This document shows positions 22,182 to 33,975 of a stretch of 64,000 nucleotides of DNA, piece after piece. Within the stretch, counting starts at the first letter, position 1; each line of letters begins with the position of its first letter. The position numbers and the translations under genes were made by a program. The notes below the pieces were generated by a model, which saw only the letters and a program-made list of their open reading frames with translations, was not told where the DNA came from and did not search any database. The DNA is from Buxus sempervirens. Its lineage: Eukaryota; Streptophyta; Magnoliopsida; Buxales; Buxaceae. The stretch spans positions 34,770,853 to 34,834,852 of the forward strand of contig OX387183.1 of NCBI GenBank assembly GCA_947561395.2, written 5' to 3'.

Positions 22182-22539
22182 GGTTTCTCTGAAGCACAAC
22201 TAAGCCACTATCGACAAGAAATTCCTTATTGCTACCATGATGAGAAGCTATGTCGCTTGGAACGATGAGAGTAATGTGAAGAGCAAGGATAACGATAAGT
22301 GCAGGGATATGAACAGAAACACCCTTCTGTCATCCAGACCAAGAATCCGCCGCAAGAAACTCAGAAACCCTAGCTGTTGAAGACGAACAGGGTCTTGGGG
22401 TTCTTCGTTGTCAACAATGGAAGGACCATTTTTCTATTTTGTCAATTAGGGCAAGGTGAAAGACCACACGAAATAGAGAAAGGGTAATCTTGTCATAAAA
22501 GGTTAGGTTGTTAGTAAATAGGTCTGCAAAGGGTAGAAG
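22182..22539. other. Host flank right of the Harbinger element
   Basis: No clear ORF. On the minus strand it contains AGCTAGGGTTTCTGAGTTTC, a sequence style common in plant 5' leaders. It may belong with 15460-15803 as the sequence into which the transposon inserted. Function is unknown. Confidence 0.35.
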
Positions 22540-23520
22540 TGTAGCACCCTAGAAATTTTATAGGGGTATTTTAGTCTTTTCCTAAATAATATAATTAATT
22601 AATTAAATCCCTAATAGGCTTAAATTATTAATTAGAATTAAATTAGGTTTAATTGAATCTAGATATGTAGTTTTATCATAAATTAAGTGAGAAAAGGGTA
22701 TTTTGGTAATAATATATTTTAGGGAGTCATAATTTAGTAAATAAATTAAGTAAAAGTGAAATTAGCTATTATTTAAATTATTAAATAAAATAATTACGAA
22801 AATTAGATTTTAAATAGCCACTTATAATTTCAATAGAATTAGGATAATTTTATGAGTTCTAATTCAATTAGGAAACATAACACCCTATTATAAATACCAA
22901 GTTAGGATTTGTTATTAGAACTTTTTATCAACCTTAGAAGGGAGCTTGGGCGTTGGAGAATTTGGAGAAGATGATCCGAAAAATCTGTGGAGAAATTCCT
23001 CAAAAGGTAGGTAGATTATGAATGTATATTATTTGGAAATTTTAGATGGTAGAATAGGTTACTAGAATTTATATATTTATTAGATCTAATTAAGTCATGA
23101 TGAATTTTGTTTGCTTTTCTTTGGGTTCTCAATCGTATTGCTTAATTGGTTGGATTGTTCTATATTTTTATGCAAATCGATTGCTTTCTAATTCTTTCTT
23201 AAAACCCTGTAAAATCTTAAGTTCTGATCTCAGTTGGAAGCCATGATTGATAGAACTGTAGATTGGTTAGATTCTAATTGGTGAGAAATAAAATAATGGA
23301 AACCATTATTTTCTGCTTTTATAATTCCATAAATCATGTTGAGGGCTTAGATTTCATCTTGTCTTAGGTTTTTACAGAACCTGCAACCACCGAGAGATTA
23401 TTAGGTGTTTAAATCAGTCACAAGGAACCTAATAGAAGACTAGGAATCTTGCATTGGAAAGGGATTGAGAGTTTTAGAAAAAGAATTAAGTCAAACCGAG
23501 TGGGGACTGTTGGATTTCGT
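22540..23520 (+). mobile_element. Truncated C-like LTR start (E)
   Basis: It begins TGTAGCACCCTAGAAATTTT, close to the TGTAACACCCTAGAATTTT start of C3. The U3-like part is very AT-rich, followed by a 'GAAAAATCTGTGGAGAAATTCC' leader-like block near 22978. The family's GTGTACTCGG repeats and GGGGCGTTACA end are missing, so it is 3' truncated. The right boundary is uncertain. Confidence 0.5.
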
Positions 23521-23573
23521 TTTCCGAAGAGAGAGAAAAGCCAAAACGTGAGAAAGAAATAGGGGAAGAAAGA

Positions 23574-23630
23574 GAGAGAAAGAGAGAGAGAGAGAGGGGA
23601 GAGAGGAAGAAAGGAGAGAGAGAATCAAGA
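23574..23630. repeat. GA-rich microsatellite
   Basis: Interrupted (GA)n/(GAAA)n run. No other function is apparent. Confidence 0.8.
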
Positions 23631-24377
23631 GAGGAGTTCTTTACGGAATAAAGAGAATATAGTTGATCGTGTTTTGACAGGGGTTGGTTTTGTAAATTCG
23701 AAATAATTTAAGGTTGATTGAAATCACTCAAATTGGAGTTAAAACGAGCCTTTGGTGCTCAATCAAAGTGATAAGTTCAGTAATCTGATCTGAACTGACC
23801 TATCAACTTTAATCAAATGGTATCAAAAAACGACTCCATATAAATTGTTCGAATTTGACAGGATTAAACTAGACATCTTCACCTATCACATGTCCTTTTA
23901 ATCACTAAAAAATTCATCCTGATGATGAAGTTATGAACGATCCAAGACAAGGTACAGGTTTTGTCTAGATTTGAAAACTTTGAGTAAAACTAAGCTAAAA
24001 CAGTGAATGTGTGCATTTGATCCATATGATTTGAATTAAAATCATTTGAAAAAAGTTGGAAAATACTCAAAAAGAATTTAGGACAAGGATTTGGCTCAGA
24101 ACTCTCATTGATTGAAGAGGATGAGCCAAATATACCCGTATTGAGACAAAAAGCTCCAAATAGAGAGATTAGATGATGTAGGTCTTCTCTTGAAGATGAG
24201 ATCACTTGAAATCGACTCATTAAGTCCTAAGAGATTGCTTTAAGGCCTCTAATCTCAAATCTACCATATTAAGCATGTTGGATTTAAGATTTAATCCTAT
24301 TTTTACACCAAATCAAGTGATATGTGTGTTTGTGCAGGAAATTAGATCTTTAGGAGAGAATGAAAATCCAACGCTAT

Positions 24378-26586
24378 TGTGCGCACTGGTTTTCGCACGG
24401 GCGAGGCACACGTGGGAGTGTGTACCTCGAGATACTAGGAGTCGCCATTGCCTGATTGGGTTGCAGGCAAACACCAAGGTGCCTAAATCAATCTATCTAA
24501 ATGGTTTGTGGCTTTTTAGAGATTCGAGGTAAGTTCTCGGTTACGTCTGGGGAAGTTCGAAGACACTCCGGCACACCCTGTCAGTCTGACGGGTCCCTCG
24601 GGTCTCCTTGGTTTGAGTTAACTTAGTCTCATCCTATTTCCTAGGCCAACATGCACTCTTATTAGGTCTGAGTGAGGACCACCAAAGGTGTGGGTCCCCT
24701 TTGTTTTAGTTGATTTTATCTTTTTATCCTTTGGTGAAGTGGGTCTGATATGGGCCCCGTTGGAAGGCCCATTGGAAACCGTGTTGGGCTCAAGTCAAAC
24801 CTAAGGCCCGTCTAGGGTTATGTTAGATAACCCTATTTATTGGATTTGGTTATTTGATTTGGAGGTTAATTAAATATACAGATTAGTGGGTTTAGATTTT
24901 TAAGGCCCATGGGACTTGGAATTGGCCCAATGGATTATCAAAATGGCCTTGGGGCTCATTATTGAAATGGGCCCTGGTTTGGGCCGAACTGGAGATGGGC
25001 CCCGTTGGAAGGCCCATGAAAACCCTGATGGGCCCAAATGGGCTGAAGTCTCAAATATGGGCCTGGGTTGAACCACAAGCCCCAAATAGTTCAAGTTAAT
25101 TAAGGTCGGGTCGACCACGGCGAATTCGGGTCCCAGAAATAAGGTTTTGAGGGTTAAATGGGTCCATCCGCATATACCTTGAGGATCGTGCATGACCTCA
25201 GATTCAATGTGGTCCAAGGATGTTCGCCCCTTCTTCTAGGATGTTCGTGACCTTCGGTGAGTTCCAGAGTGAACTCACAATGGCTCAGGTGCTTCTTGCT
25301 TGGCTCAAATAGCTCATTTTCATCAAACCATTCACATATTCATTCAATCCATCCAAGAATCATCATGTGGAGCCATCAATGAGAACAAATATGCATGGAA
25401 ATGACCTAAAAAGAATATGAGAACAGTGTATGTGTGTGAAATGAAATACAACAAGTGTGCTTACCTTGTTATTACCTTCTCTTTTGGAGGTGTTTTGGTC
25501 CTCTGAAAGATGTAGACAGCAGTTTGAAAGCCCCTCCTGCTCCAAAAACAGCTTCTTACTTGTCTTCGGGTGTAAAGAGTGGAGAAAAGAGGTAAAAGAG
25601 AGACTTAGAGGGGTATTATGGGGATTAAAAAGGGTTTAGATGGGTTAAGGATGGTCAAGAAGGTTTTCTGGTTGCAAAAAGGCAGAGTGACGACAAGGTA
25701 GGAGAAGGTCCCCCAAACAATAGTTGCTGTCCTCTATTTATAGGCAAAATTCCGGATCCGCACTTTAAGTGCGGATTGCATTAAAAACGTGCGCGATCAA
25801 AACGAATCTGCCAGCTGTCCTTTTGGATAAGAACTGATCCACACAGTATGTGCGGTCCAGGCATGTTCGCACATACTGTGTGGTTCGCATGTGTTAAATG
25901 CTTTGGAACTCAAATTTTTATCCATTTTAACAAATCTTTTGATATTTATCCGATTTTCCTTTTTATTTTTCATTTATTTTAAAGATATATTTTTATAAAA
26001 ATAATTATTTTATTCCCAATCTTTATTTGTTTCATCCTTTTCTGCTTTTTCGCTACGAGGACAGATTTTCTGAAACTTTGACTTGCCATAACTTTCTCAC
26101 CCAATGTCAGATTTTAACTAAGTCAGTGGCGTCGGAATCAGATCGAGATTCCCTATCCACTGAGCTAGAGTTTGTTAGCAAATTCAAGATTTTTAGCAGG
26201 AGTGCAAAACTGCTCCCTAGAAACCAGTTTTTACTTACATTTTTCTCTTCGGAACTCCGATTCCGACAAACTCAATTTTGTCTAGATCGTGTCGGGATCC
26301 TCTATCTTTTGGGAGCAAGTTTGGGTAGTTGAACGGGGCTCGAGTAGAAAGGCAATTTCTGCTCTTCCTAAGTTTGACTAGCTCATAACTTCTTCATCCG
26401 GACCCCGATTTTGGCAAACTCAATTGCATTAGAATTGTATCAAAATTTCCTTTTCAATGGGAAGAAGTATGGTGGTTGATTTGCACCAAATCAAAAAGTC
26501 AACTTTTTGACCCCTCAGGGTTTGACTTTTCCAGTTAGGATTTTCATTTCTTTCATTTTTGGGGGTGCAAAAATGAGGTGCTAACA
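24378..26586 (-). mobile_element. Solo LTR, family B copy 2 (B2), TSD GCTAT
   Basis: GCTAT flanks both ends (24373-24377 and 26587-26591). Plus-strand ends are TGTGCGCACTGG and GGTGCTAACA. No internal region exists, so it is a solo LTR. It has the TGGGCC cluster (about 24770-25080), the AGGAGTCGCCATTGCCTG block at about 24439, and three copies of the CATAACTTC...CTCCGATT...GTTGCG-like module (about 26082-26150, 26240-26300, 26380-26450). Inserting inside the A2 LTR, it is younger than A2. Confidence 0.92.
25735..25883 (-). promoter_or_regulatory. B2 TATA box and palindromes
   Basis: TATAAATA on the minus strand (25742-25735) lies 14 bp from a perfect 21-bp palindrome at 25756-25776 with arms ATCCGC/GCGGAT around ACTTTAAGT. 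A second dyad has 16-bp perfect arms at 25839-25854 (CCACACAGTATGTGCG) and 25868-25883. The arms differ from those of B1 and B3 in the same position. Confidence 0.72.
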
Positions 26587-27224
26587 GCTATAGAGAGCAT
26601 GGATCCTTGTATTCTTTCCATAAAATGAAATCAAAACTAACAATAATAACAAGCATACAGAAATAAGCATGAATATGCAAATGTATCATTCACAAGAGGT
26701 TCTACACCTAGGGTTCCATTCCAACACTCGTTTCCCCTAACTCTCTCTTCACTTTTTACGGCTAGAGAGGGTGCTTGAGGTACTTCGAATGAGGTTTGGG
26801 GTTTCAAGAACAACCAGGCCTTACAGTATAGAAAGGTAGAAAGAGAGACTACTCTAATATTAAAAAGAAAAGAGAGGAGCAGAAACTCACCTTTGTGGTT
26901 TGAGAAAGCAAAGAGGTAGGGATTCCCTTCTTCTCCTGGAGTTCTTCAAGCTTCAATTCTCAGCCCTTTGCTTGAGGAGAGACCCTCTATTTATAGGTAA
27001 GGCCAAGGGTATAGGAGGTCACAAGGGTAGGCCAAAGTTTCTTTTTAGATTCTTTCAACTCAATTCCAAGGCATGAGTTGGAGTAAATCTATAAGCTCGG
27101 AGGGTATATAGGGGAGATCAAGTCTCCTAGAGAGAGTTATGAATGGTAAACAAGTCTTAGATCCCGAGCCTTTGCAAAATTGCACAAATTGAACGTGTCT
27201 GCATATAGCATGGGGATCTGCTCT

Positions 27225-27245
27225 GTCCGCATACTATATGCGGAC
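27225..27245 (-). promoter_or_regulatory. Perfect 21-bp palindrome in A2 LTR U3
   Basis: Arms GTCCGCATA and TATGCGGAC surround CTA. Imperfect relatives with CCGCAC/CATGCG cores continue to about 27300. It lies about 230 bp upstream of the A2 TATA box. The A3 LTR has palindromes of other sequence in the comparable zone. Confidence 0.65.
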
Positions 27246-27865
27246 AAGACCAAACCGCACAATGCATGCGAACAAAGCCAATCCGCACAATGTATGCAGG
27301 CAAGGCAAAATTAATAAAAGCAGTACACGACAGTATTTATTTACATGTAATATCATTTAAGTAAATGTCCTCATATTTTTTAATCTCCATTTGCTTAAGA
27401 TATTACATGTAAATAAGTAAACACCCCCTCCCCATTTGAATCCATTAAAAATAGTTCTAGACCCAAATTCCAAGTAAATAAAAGTCAACTTTCCAGTTCA
27501 AGGCTAAATTCCGGTTTTTCAGTTTTGGTAAAAGATTCAACATGTTAATACTAAGGTATTTGTCAAGATTTAAAGGCTCAAAAAATTCATTTATGCAATA
27601 ACATTGCTAAAAACCTGATTATCGGGAAAAATTATCTTGAAATCTTGCCTTAAAAAATATTTCATTTTTTGGGGTCAAAAGTCAACAAAATTCAACCGAA
27701 AAAGTTTGACTTTGTACAAAAGATTGAATTTGGGGCTTTTCCTTTGTGGTTTTGGATTCAAATGGGTTAAGGATCTCAAACCCAATGCTAAGAATTGAAA
27801 ATTCCAATAAGATATTTATCTCCTTTAAGATTTATCAAAAATCGCGCAATTTTGGGGTATCTACA

Positions 27866-30800
27866 ACTGCCCTTCTTTGCTGGAGTTGTAGCACAATGAA
27901 CAGCAAAGAACAAACACAACTCAAAATTGCACGTTTGAAAGACATCTCATTAATTGAACTTGCTTTGATCAAACAAAGGAGTGATAAAAAACATAGATTT
28001 GAAGATATCCAATGAAACCCCTGCTTGAAGTCTGACGAGGTGGCGTCTCTTCCTTATCTCAGATTTCTTGGAGCTCTCGTGGCTATGAAAAGAAATTTGA
28101 GACAAGCAAATTTTGAAAAGAAGGTGGATTTAAACTTGACCTCTACAAACTCAATTGCTTTTGATGCTTTTCACTTTACAGCTCAACAGTACGGAAGGAA
28201 ATATTTTATTGAATTTCTTACTCGATTTTTTTTATTTGACTTACCAGGGTGCCATGTGATGCCCAAACCTGTGCTTGAATATTCTACAACTTGCTTTTGC
28301 TTCTTCATCTTCTTCTCAATAATGATGTATGTGCCCTTGCTTCCCATAACCTACCTTCATGCTTTTGAACTGCCCAAGTGAATGCCCTCTTCTTGATTGA
28401 TGGATTTGAGAATCATGATCTGTTGATCTAACCTCATGCCCTTACTACCCATGATCTCTCCTTCATGCCTTTTTACTGCCCCAATAAAATCCTTCTTCAT
28501 GATTGAAGAATTGGAAACCCTTGTTTAAAGGAGAAAACATGCAACTGCTTCAAAGCCTTTTTCTTCTTTCAAATCCAAAGACTAAGGCTTGATTGCTTCT
28601 TCCAGATGTTGTAATACATTTCAATGAAAACCAAGAGAGAAAAACGCTGAGCATGCCCCGGTTTTGATTGCTTGAAGAAGTATTTGCCCTTCAGCAAAAA
28701 TGATCCTCTTTTTTCCTTTTCTTTTTTTTCTTTTTCTCTCTCCCCCCCCCCCTCTCTCTCTCTCTCTCTACCCTTTGCAAAAAGAAACCCTAATAAAAGA
28801 ATGCAAATATAAAAATAAGAAAATAGGTTTTATATTAGTGGCCTCAGAATTCTCTAATGCTTGCAAAACCAATGTTTTATGAAAAGACATAGATGGTCAT
28901 CATAGGCCAAAAATATAATTTTTGCTTTTTCGTGTTTTTATATTTTTTGAAAAATGATCCAATCACTTATTAGAATATAGTCCAAAAGAATTAAAATCAA
29001 GTTGAATAATGAGAAGATTATCTCAGAAAATGAAGAAAGACCAAAATAAGTCTTCGGAACCTTTAGAATCATTCCCATGACCATTTATGACTTCAACTTC
29101 AGCAACAATTTCCTAATGGCAATTTTGATGGCCATCGACTTGTTTATAGATGCTTCATATCATAGTTTTGATTATGTTGCTTCAGTCTTGAAAAGAGAAT
29201 TTTCCTCAATCACTTGAAGAGTGACTGTATCTCAAAATAACCACCAATACGAGGACTTCAGCTGGATCTATGCCAATTCTGGACTTTCCTTTCTGAAGAT
29301 TTCCTTCTTGTAGATAGTTGATTATTTGCCATGTAGTGCCCTTTCGGGTTTTCACTACATTTTCTCCATTTTTTCCTTTTTTTTTAATCCTTCATCACCA
29401 ACAACTATGTAGTCAAAACTGCCTTAATTCCAAATTTCTTAATCAAAGAGAACTTAGGAATGGGACGAAACGAAGACTTGGTGTTTGTTTAGAAAGAAAA
29501 GGAATAAAAGGCTCAAATACCATATGATCAAATGGGTTAACTGAAATTGAAATTCTGAAGGCATTTCTTCCCTTGGAATGAATACAAAATTGCCCATAGT
29601 AATGAAGTTCTTCCTCCACTTCGATTTCTTCATTTGAAACTTATTCCCCAGTATTGAACTTCTTTTTCCATTATTCTCTTCACAATTTTGAAGACATTCT
29701 CCAAATATCTCATAGCATTTGATGATCTCTTTTTCTTCTTTTTTCGTCTTTCTTTTTCTTTTTCTTTTTTTCTTTTTTCATTTCTTTGCCCCTTTTCTGA
29801 AAACATCTTCAAAATCCCTTTTGAACTTCAATAATGCCCCCCCCCCCCCATTTTTTAAATTGTCCCTTCATTCTTTTTTTTTTTTATGCCTTAATGAATT
29901 TGCCCCAGTGTGGGGTTACAATTCTCAGTTTAGGTCACTTGGAAAAATTTATCAAGCTCAAAGGGTCTAATTAGGGATTTAAAAAATTTTGGGGATATAA
30001 GAAAGAAAGGCCTCTTATCATTTTAAGAAAAGTTTGAATTTTCAGACTTGGTAGAGTTGTACTACATGATTGGCTTAGGATTTTTCTTTTTTTTTTTTTT
30101 CTTCTTTTTTTCTTTTAATAATTGCCTTCTATCAAGATGAAAGCCTTTTCAAATAGAACCTCTGTTATGAACAAGTTCTTCACCTTTTGATCAATCTTAT
30201 GGATTTGGATTCTTTCCATCAAATGATGCCCAATTCGATTTCCAGTGAAAAGGTCAAATCTTCTCCCGTATTTTCAAGTGCAAAGCTCCAAAATTTCTTC
30301 AAACAATATTATCAACTTCCCTTTAAACGAATCAACAAGTGATGCGATCCTTTCTATATTCTAGTGAAGAAACTTCAAATCGTCTTCCATTTTTTTTGTT
30401 GAAGATTGTGGGTCATCTTTGGTTCCAAAGGCCATAAAATTGGTCATTTCATAATTTTGAAGAATATTCTTCTCATGACACTTAAAAAGATTTGAATTTT
30501 CATATAAAATGTCTTTTTCTTCGATTTTGGTCTCAAAATTGAGCCCAATGTCGAAGTCATATTCAACTTAATGAAATTCAATGGAAGATATGACTCATAA
30601 GTAAAAAGACCTTGCTGAAAACCTTTTTTTTTCTACAAAAATGTTAAAGGAAAAATCTTTTCTTTTTGCTTTTGAAAAAGCCTTTATTGAAATCACTTCT
30701 TGAGGACAAGGCTCCTTAGAATCCTCAGGAAATGTGCATTCTTTTTTATGAGGGTTTCTTTTTAGAGAACGTGGGAGTACGAAAACTGCCCCAATTCTCC

Positions 30801-31246
30801 GAAACAAAAGTTGCCTTTTCTTTCTTTTTCAGCAAATTTCTTTGTTCTACTGAGTGAGGCAAGCCTCTCTTTTCATGATTTGGGATGATCTCCTTCACTC
30901 TTAAATGTGGTATCATCACATTATCTGGAATTTGGATAGCCGCCCAATCAATGAAAGGAGGTTGAACCTTGGCTTCCTTCTCTTCTTTTATTGCCCATTC
31001 CTTCTTTTTCTGACATCATTTTTTCACCTTTGCCTCATTTTCATATGCTTGTTCATGTAGCTAACATTGCTTTGATGCTCCTATCTGCCACTTTTATGCC
31101 TTTTCACCCATGATTTCATTTTCTTTCAATTTTAGCTTTTCTTCTTCCTCTTCCTTTCTTTGATATCAAAATTTGCCCCTGTGTGAGTCTCTTTCTCCAC
31201 ATGGCCCCGTTAATCTTCTTTTTCAAAATAAACCCGGACTGTGATA
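27866..31246 (-). mobile_element. A2 internal region, pol deleted
   Basis: The minus-strand order is: gag end (33976), then, after the C3 insertion, 31251-30300 resembling the A3 stretch from the G-patch-like region into the start of RT (56100-56700). Matching landmarks are the 30595-30807 minus frame (KKECTFPEDSKEP against VECHFPEGLNEP in A3). After that the sequence passes to the 3' region shared with A1 (29130-27866). RT, RNase H and integrase are absent, so about 5 kb was deleted. The plus strand shows long T-rich runs and homopolymers (C run at about 29837). No intact ORF. Confidence 0.7.
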
Positions 31247-32910
31247 CCAACTGTAACACCCTAGAATTTTAGGAAATTAAATAATTAAATAAAATAAATT
31301 GAGGTGTTGTAAATTATACACAGAAGATGGGAACCAGAGGCAAAGCGGAGATGTTACAATTGACCAAAAGCAAGAGGAGACTTAAAACAAAGGTAAGCTT
31401 GGGTTTTGGTGAATTTAATTAATAATCTTTTATTAATTTAAATGATGCAATTAATTTTAAGAGGTGTGAAAAAGTTTCAAATTAAATAAAATAAAAGAAT
31501 GGTTGGTCGAACCCAACTTTGGTTTGGGTGACTAGATTTGATTAGGTATTGATGTTGGGGTTGGACCATTAGGCTAAAAAGGGGTTTGATCTTGGGTTTG
31601 ATGAAAGAGGGTTATTTAGTAATTAAGGTCTTAGGGTTTAGGCTATTTGCTATTCACGTACAAAAAAGAGAGGAAATAGCCACCCAAGGAAGAGAAACCA
31701 ATCGCACCTCCCTTCTTCTCTTCTCCTTTTCGTGAGTTTCACAAACCCTAATTCCTAGCATCTTGGAGCAAGTTTTAAGAAGGAGAAACTGGGAGATTTT
31801 GTTCGGAATAAAAGGTAAGGAATAGGTTTGAAAAATCTCCTGTTTTAGAGCTTTAAACGATTAGGTGAGTTCTGAACTTTCTCTTGTTTGATTTAGATGA
31901 GATAAAGTGTTGCTGAGTTGCATTTGGATCGACTTTGGGGTGATTTGTAGTGCTATTAGAGAAGGATTAAATCCTAGAAGAGGTAAGTAGTCCCTTTAAA
32001 ACTTGCACAAACAGATTTTCGTGTTTATTCGATATTCATGTTTATTCGTATGATTGATGACTCGTTTGTGTATTATATTGTGTTTTAATTGTTCTATCAT
32101 GTTTATAAACTATTCTTGAATTGTTTAATATGGATTTGATGCTGTAGAATTCAAGTTTTCGATTTTTGAATGATTTACGCAACTTTTCAGAAAAATCAGA
32201 AACTGTGCTTTGCAATAGGCCGCTCGAACCACTTCTCGAGCGCCCATATTGGTCTTGAGAGCAATTCGTGGGTGGTGCTCGATGCTACTCGAGCGGGATC
32301 GAGGGCGCCCCGCCTATGCTATTTAATTTTCAGAAAACCCAAAAGTGATCAAAACCCAGAAGGCGAACGCCCGAAGCGTTGCTCGAGCGACCAACCCTAA
32401 ACCAACCTGTTTTACATAGCTCGTTCAAGTGCCCCTTTACCACTCGACTGCCCTTATGTTAGATTTTTGGAAATCATCCAACCAGCCTAGGTTTTCACCA
32501 CGGAATTGTTTTTATTCAATTTAAAACTACGTACCACTAAGATTAGAGTGTTTAGAGATAATTTGAATTAGCGGATCATTAAAATAAATTTTTATAAAGA
32601 TTTTGGGTACGTTTTACTAAAGTAGTTTTTAATTGAGTATCATTGTTCCAAACAATTCCCTTTTATACAAAACTTGATTCTAAGAGTTCCTACACCTGTA
32701 TTTGAACTATCTGAACATGTTTTGAGCTCCGGATGATTTAATATACACTTGGATTATTTTGCCCATTGAATCCGTGATTTTTAAGATATGTATTTGACTC
32801 CACGTATGGAATTTAGATTCACTATGCCTTTGCCTAATTTATTTATTCCGCCATGGTGGTTATGTTTCTGGCACATTTGTGTCTCCGCTATTGCGGCTGC
32901 CTCATTGTTA

Positions 32911-33340
32911 TATCCTCACTCCGTGTACTTGGCAGGATACTTCCTCAATCCGTGTACTTGGTGGGAAGCGTATTATTTTATATCCTCAGTCCGTGTACTT
33001 GGTGGGATACCTCCTCAATCCATATACTTGGTGGGAAGCGTATTATTTTATATCCTCAGTCCGTGTACTCGGCGGGATACTTCCTCAATCCGTGTACTCA
33101 GTGGGAAGCATATTATTTTATATCCTCAGTCAGTGTACTCAACGGGATACTTCTTCAATCCATGTACTCGGTGGGAAGCTTATTATTTTATATCCTCAGT
33201 CCGTGTACTCGGCGGGATACTTCCTCAATCCGTGTACTCGATGGGAAGCGTGTTATTTTCATTGGCGTGTGCATTATATTCTTGGTCCGTGTACTCAGCG
33301 GGATACCTCCTCAATCCGTGTACTCGATGCGAAGCGTGTT
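32911..33340 (+). repeat. 70-bp minisatellite in C3
   Basis: Units start exactly at 32911, 32981, 33051, 33121 and 33191, with a degenerate copy after 33261. Each holds two 'TCCGTGTACT-GG' half units, ATCCTCAGT at the start and AAGCGTATTATTTTA at the end. The unit lacks stop codons in all three forward frames, which explains three overlapping ORFs of 192-198 codons; I do not regard these as proteins. Confidence 0.92.
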
Positions 33341-33564
33341 ATTTCATGGCAGTTGCCTCGTATTAGTTTATGGCGGTTGTCTTTTATCCTCAGTTCGTGT
33401 ACTAGGTGGGATACTTCACTATGTTTGTGTTTATATTTCACAGTGTTGATATTTGTATTTCACTGTGTTTGAATTTATTGTGTTTAGTCTAATTAAGCGC
33501 TGCATATATTTGAAAGACTACTTATTGAGATGTTGTTTCTCACATTATCGTTTTATCGGTTTTG

Positions 33565-33657
33565 TTTTCAGATATTCCTAGTGATGACGTTGCAGGGATA
33601 GGCAGTTATAGGGATTATACTGAGTACCAAGAAGAAGATTACTTTATTCTTGTGTAG
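33565..33657 (+). other. Conserved acceptor-linked short ORF segment in C3
   Basis: TCGGTTTTGTTTTCAG is followed in phase by DIPSDDVAGIG, then DYTEYQEEDYFILV and a TAG stop. It is the best preserved copy of the segment also seen in C1 (with one stop), C2, D and F. Confidence 0.5.
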
Positions 33658-33975
33658 GTTTAGGGATCTATATTATTAAATTTGACTTGTTATGTGGAGG
33701 GATTGTTTTAGTTTATCTTTATTTTAGATGACCTTGGTGGATGTTGATACATTTTATTTTAGTTAACCCTTTCCAGACTTAGTTGATGAATTGGTATTGG
33801 ATGTTTTATTTTTTTATTCCACACTTCTTGGAAGAATTTATCTATCATTTCCGCACTCTAATTATATTAATTGAAAATGTCTAAGTCTGGATTAGTTGTT
33901 TTGGGCCATTATCCTAATGTACTAGGTTCAGGTTTATGTTTTTAAATAAACCTGGATTTGGGGCGTTACACCAAC

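Larger units (their letters stand above)
23880..27865 (-). mobile_element. Tat-type family A LTR (A2 3' LTR), interrupted by B2
   Basis: On the minus strand it begins TGTAGATACCCCAAAATTGC at 27865, right after a polypurine tract (AAAGAAGGGCAG). It follows the A1 LTR through the TATA box (plus coordinates 26988-26995), the CTTTGCTTTCTCAAACC block, and the TAGCCGT...GTGAAGAGAG block. Solo LTR B2 splits it, and the same alignment resumes below 24372 (AATATGGTAGATTTGAGAT, GGGTATATTTGGCTC). The terminal GTGGCGACTCC and TCTCACA are not found, so the distal end is lost; 23880 is approximate. Confidence 0.72.
31252..33970 (+). mobile_element. Solo LTR, family C copy 3 (C3), TSD CCAAC
   Basis: CCAAC at 31247-31251 and 33971-33975 flank an LTR beginning TGTAACACCCTAGAATTTT and ending GGATTTGGGGCGTTACA. 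It carries CTCGAG motifs (32215-32460), a 70-bp minisatellite (32911-33340), and the acceptor plus DIPSDDVAG...EEDYF segment (33565-33657). It has no internal region. It interrupts the gag-pro junction of A2, so it is younger than A2. Similarity to C1 is high across the whole length in opposite orientation. Confidence 0.93.

Noticed and set aside
32788-33472. Three overlapping 192-198 codon proteins
   Set aside because: They are three frames through one 70-bp minisatellite that lacks stops in any frame.
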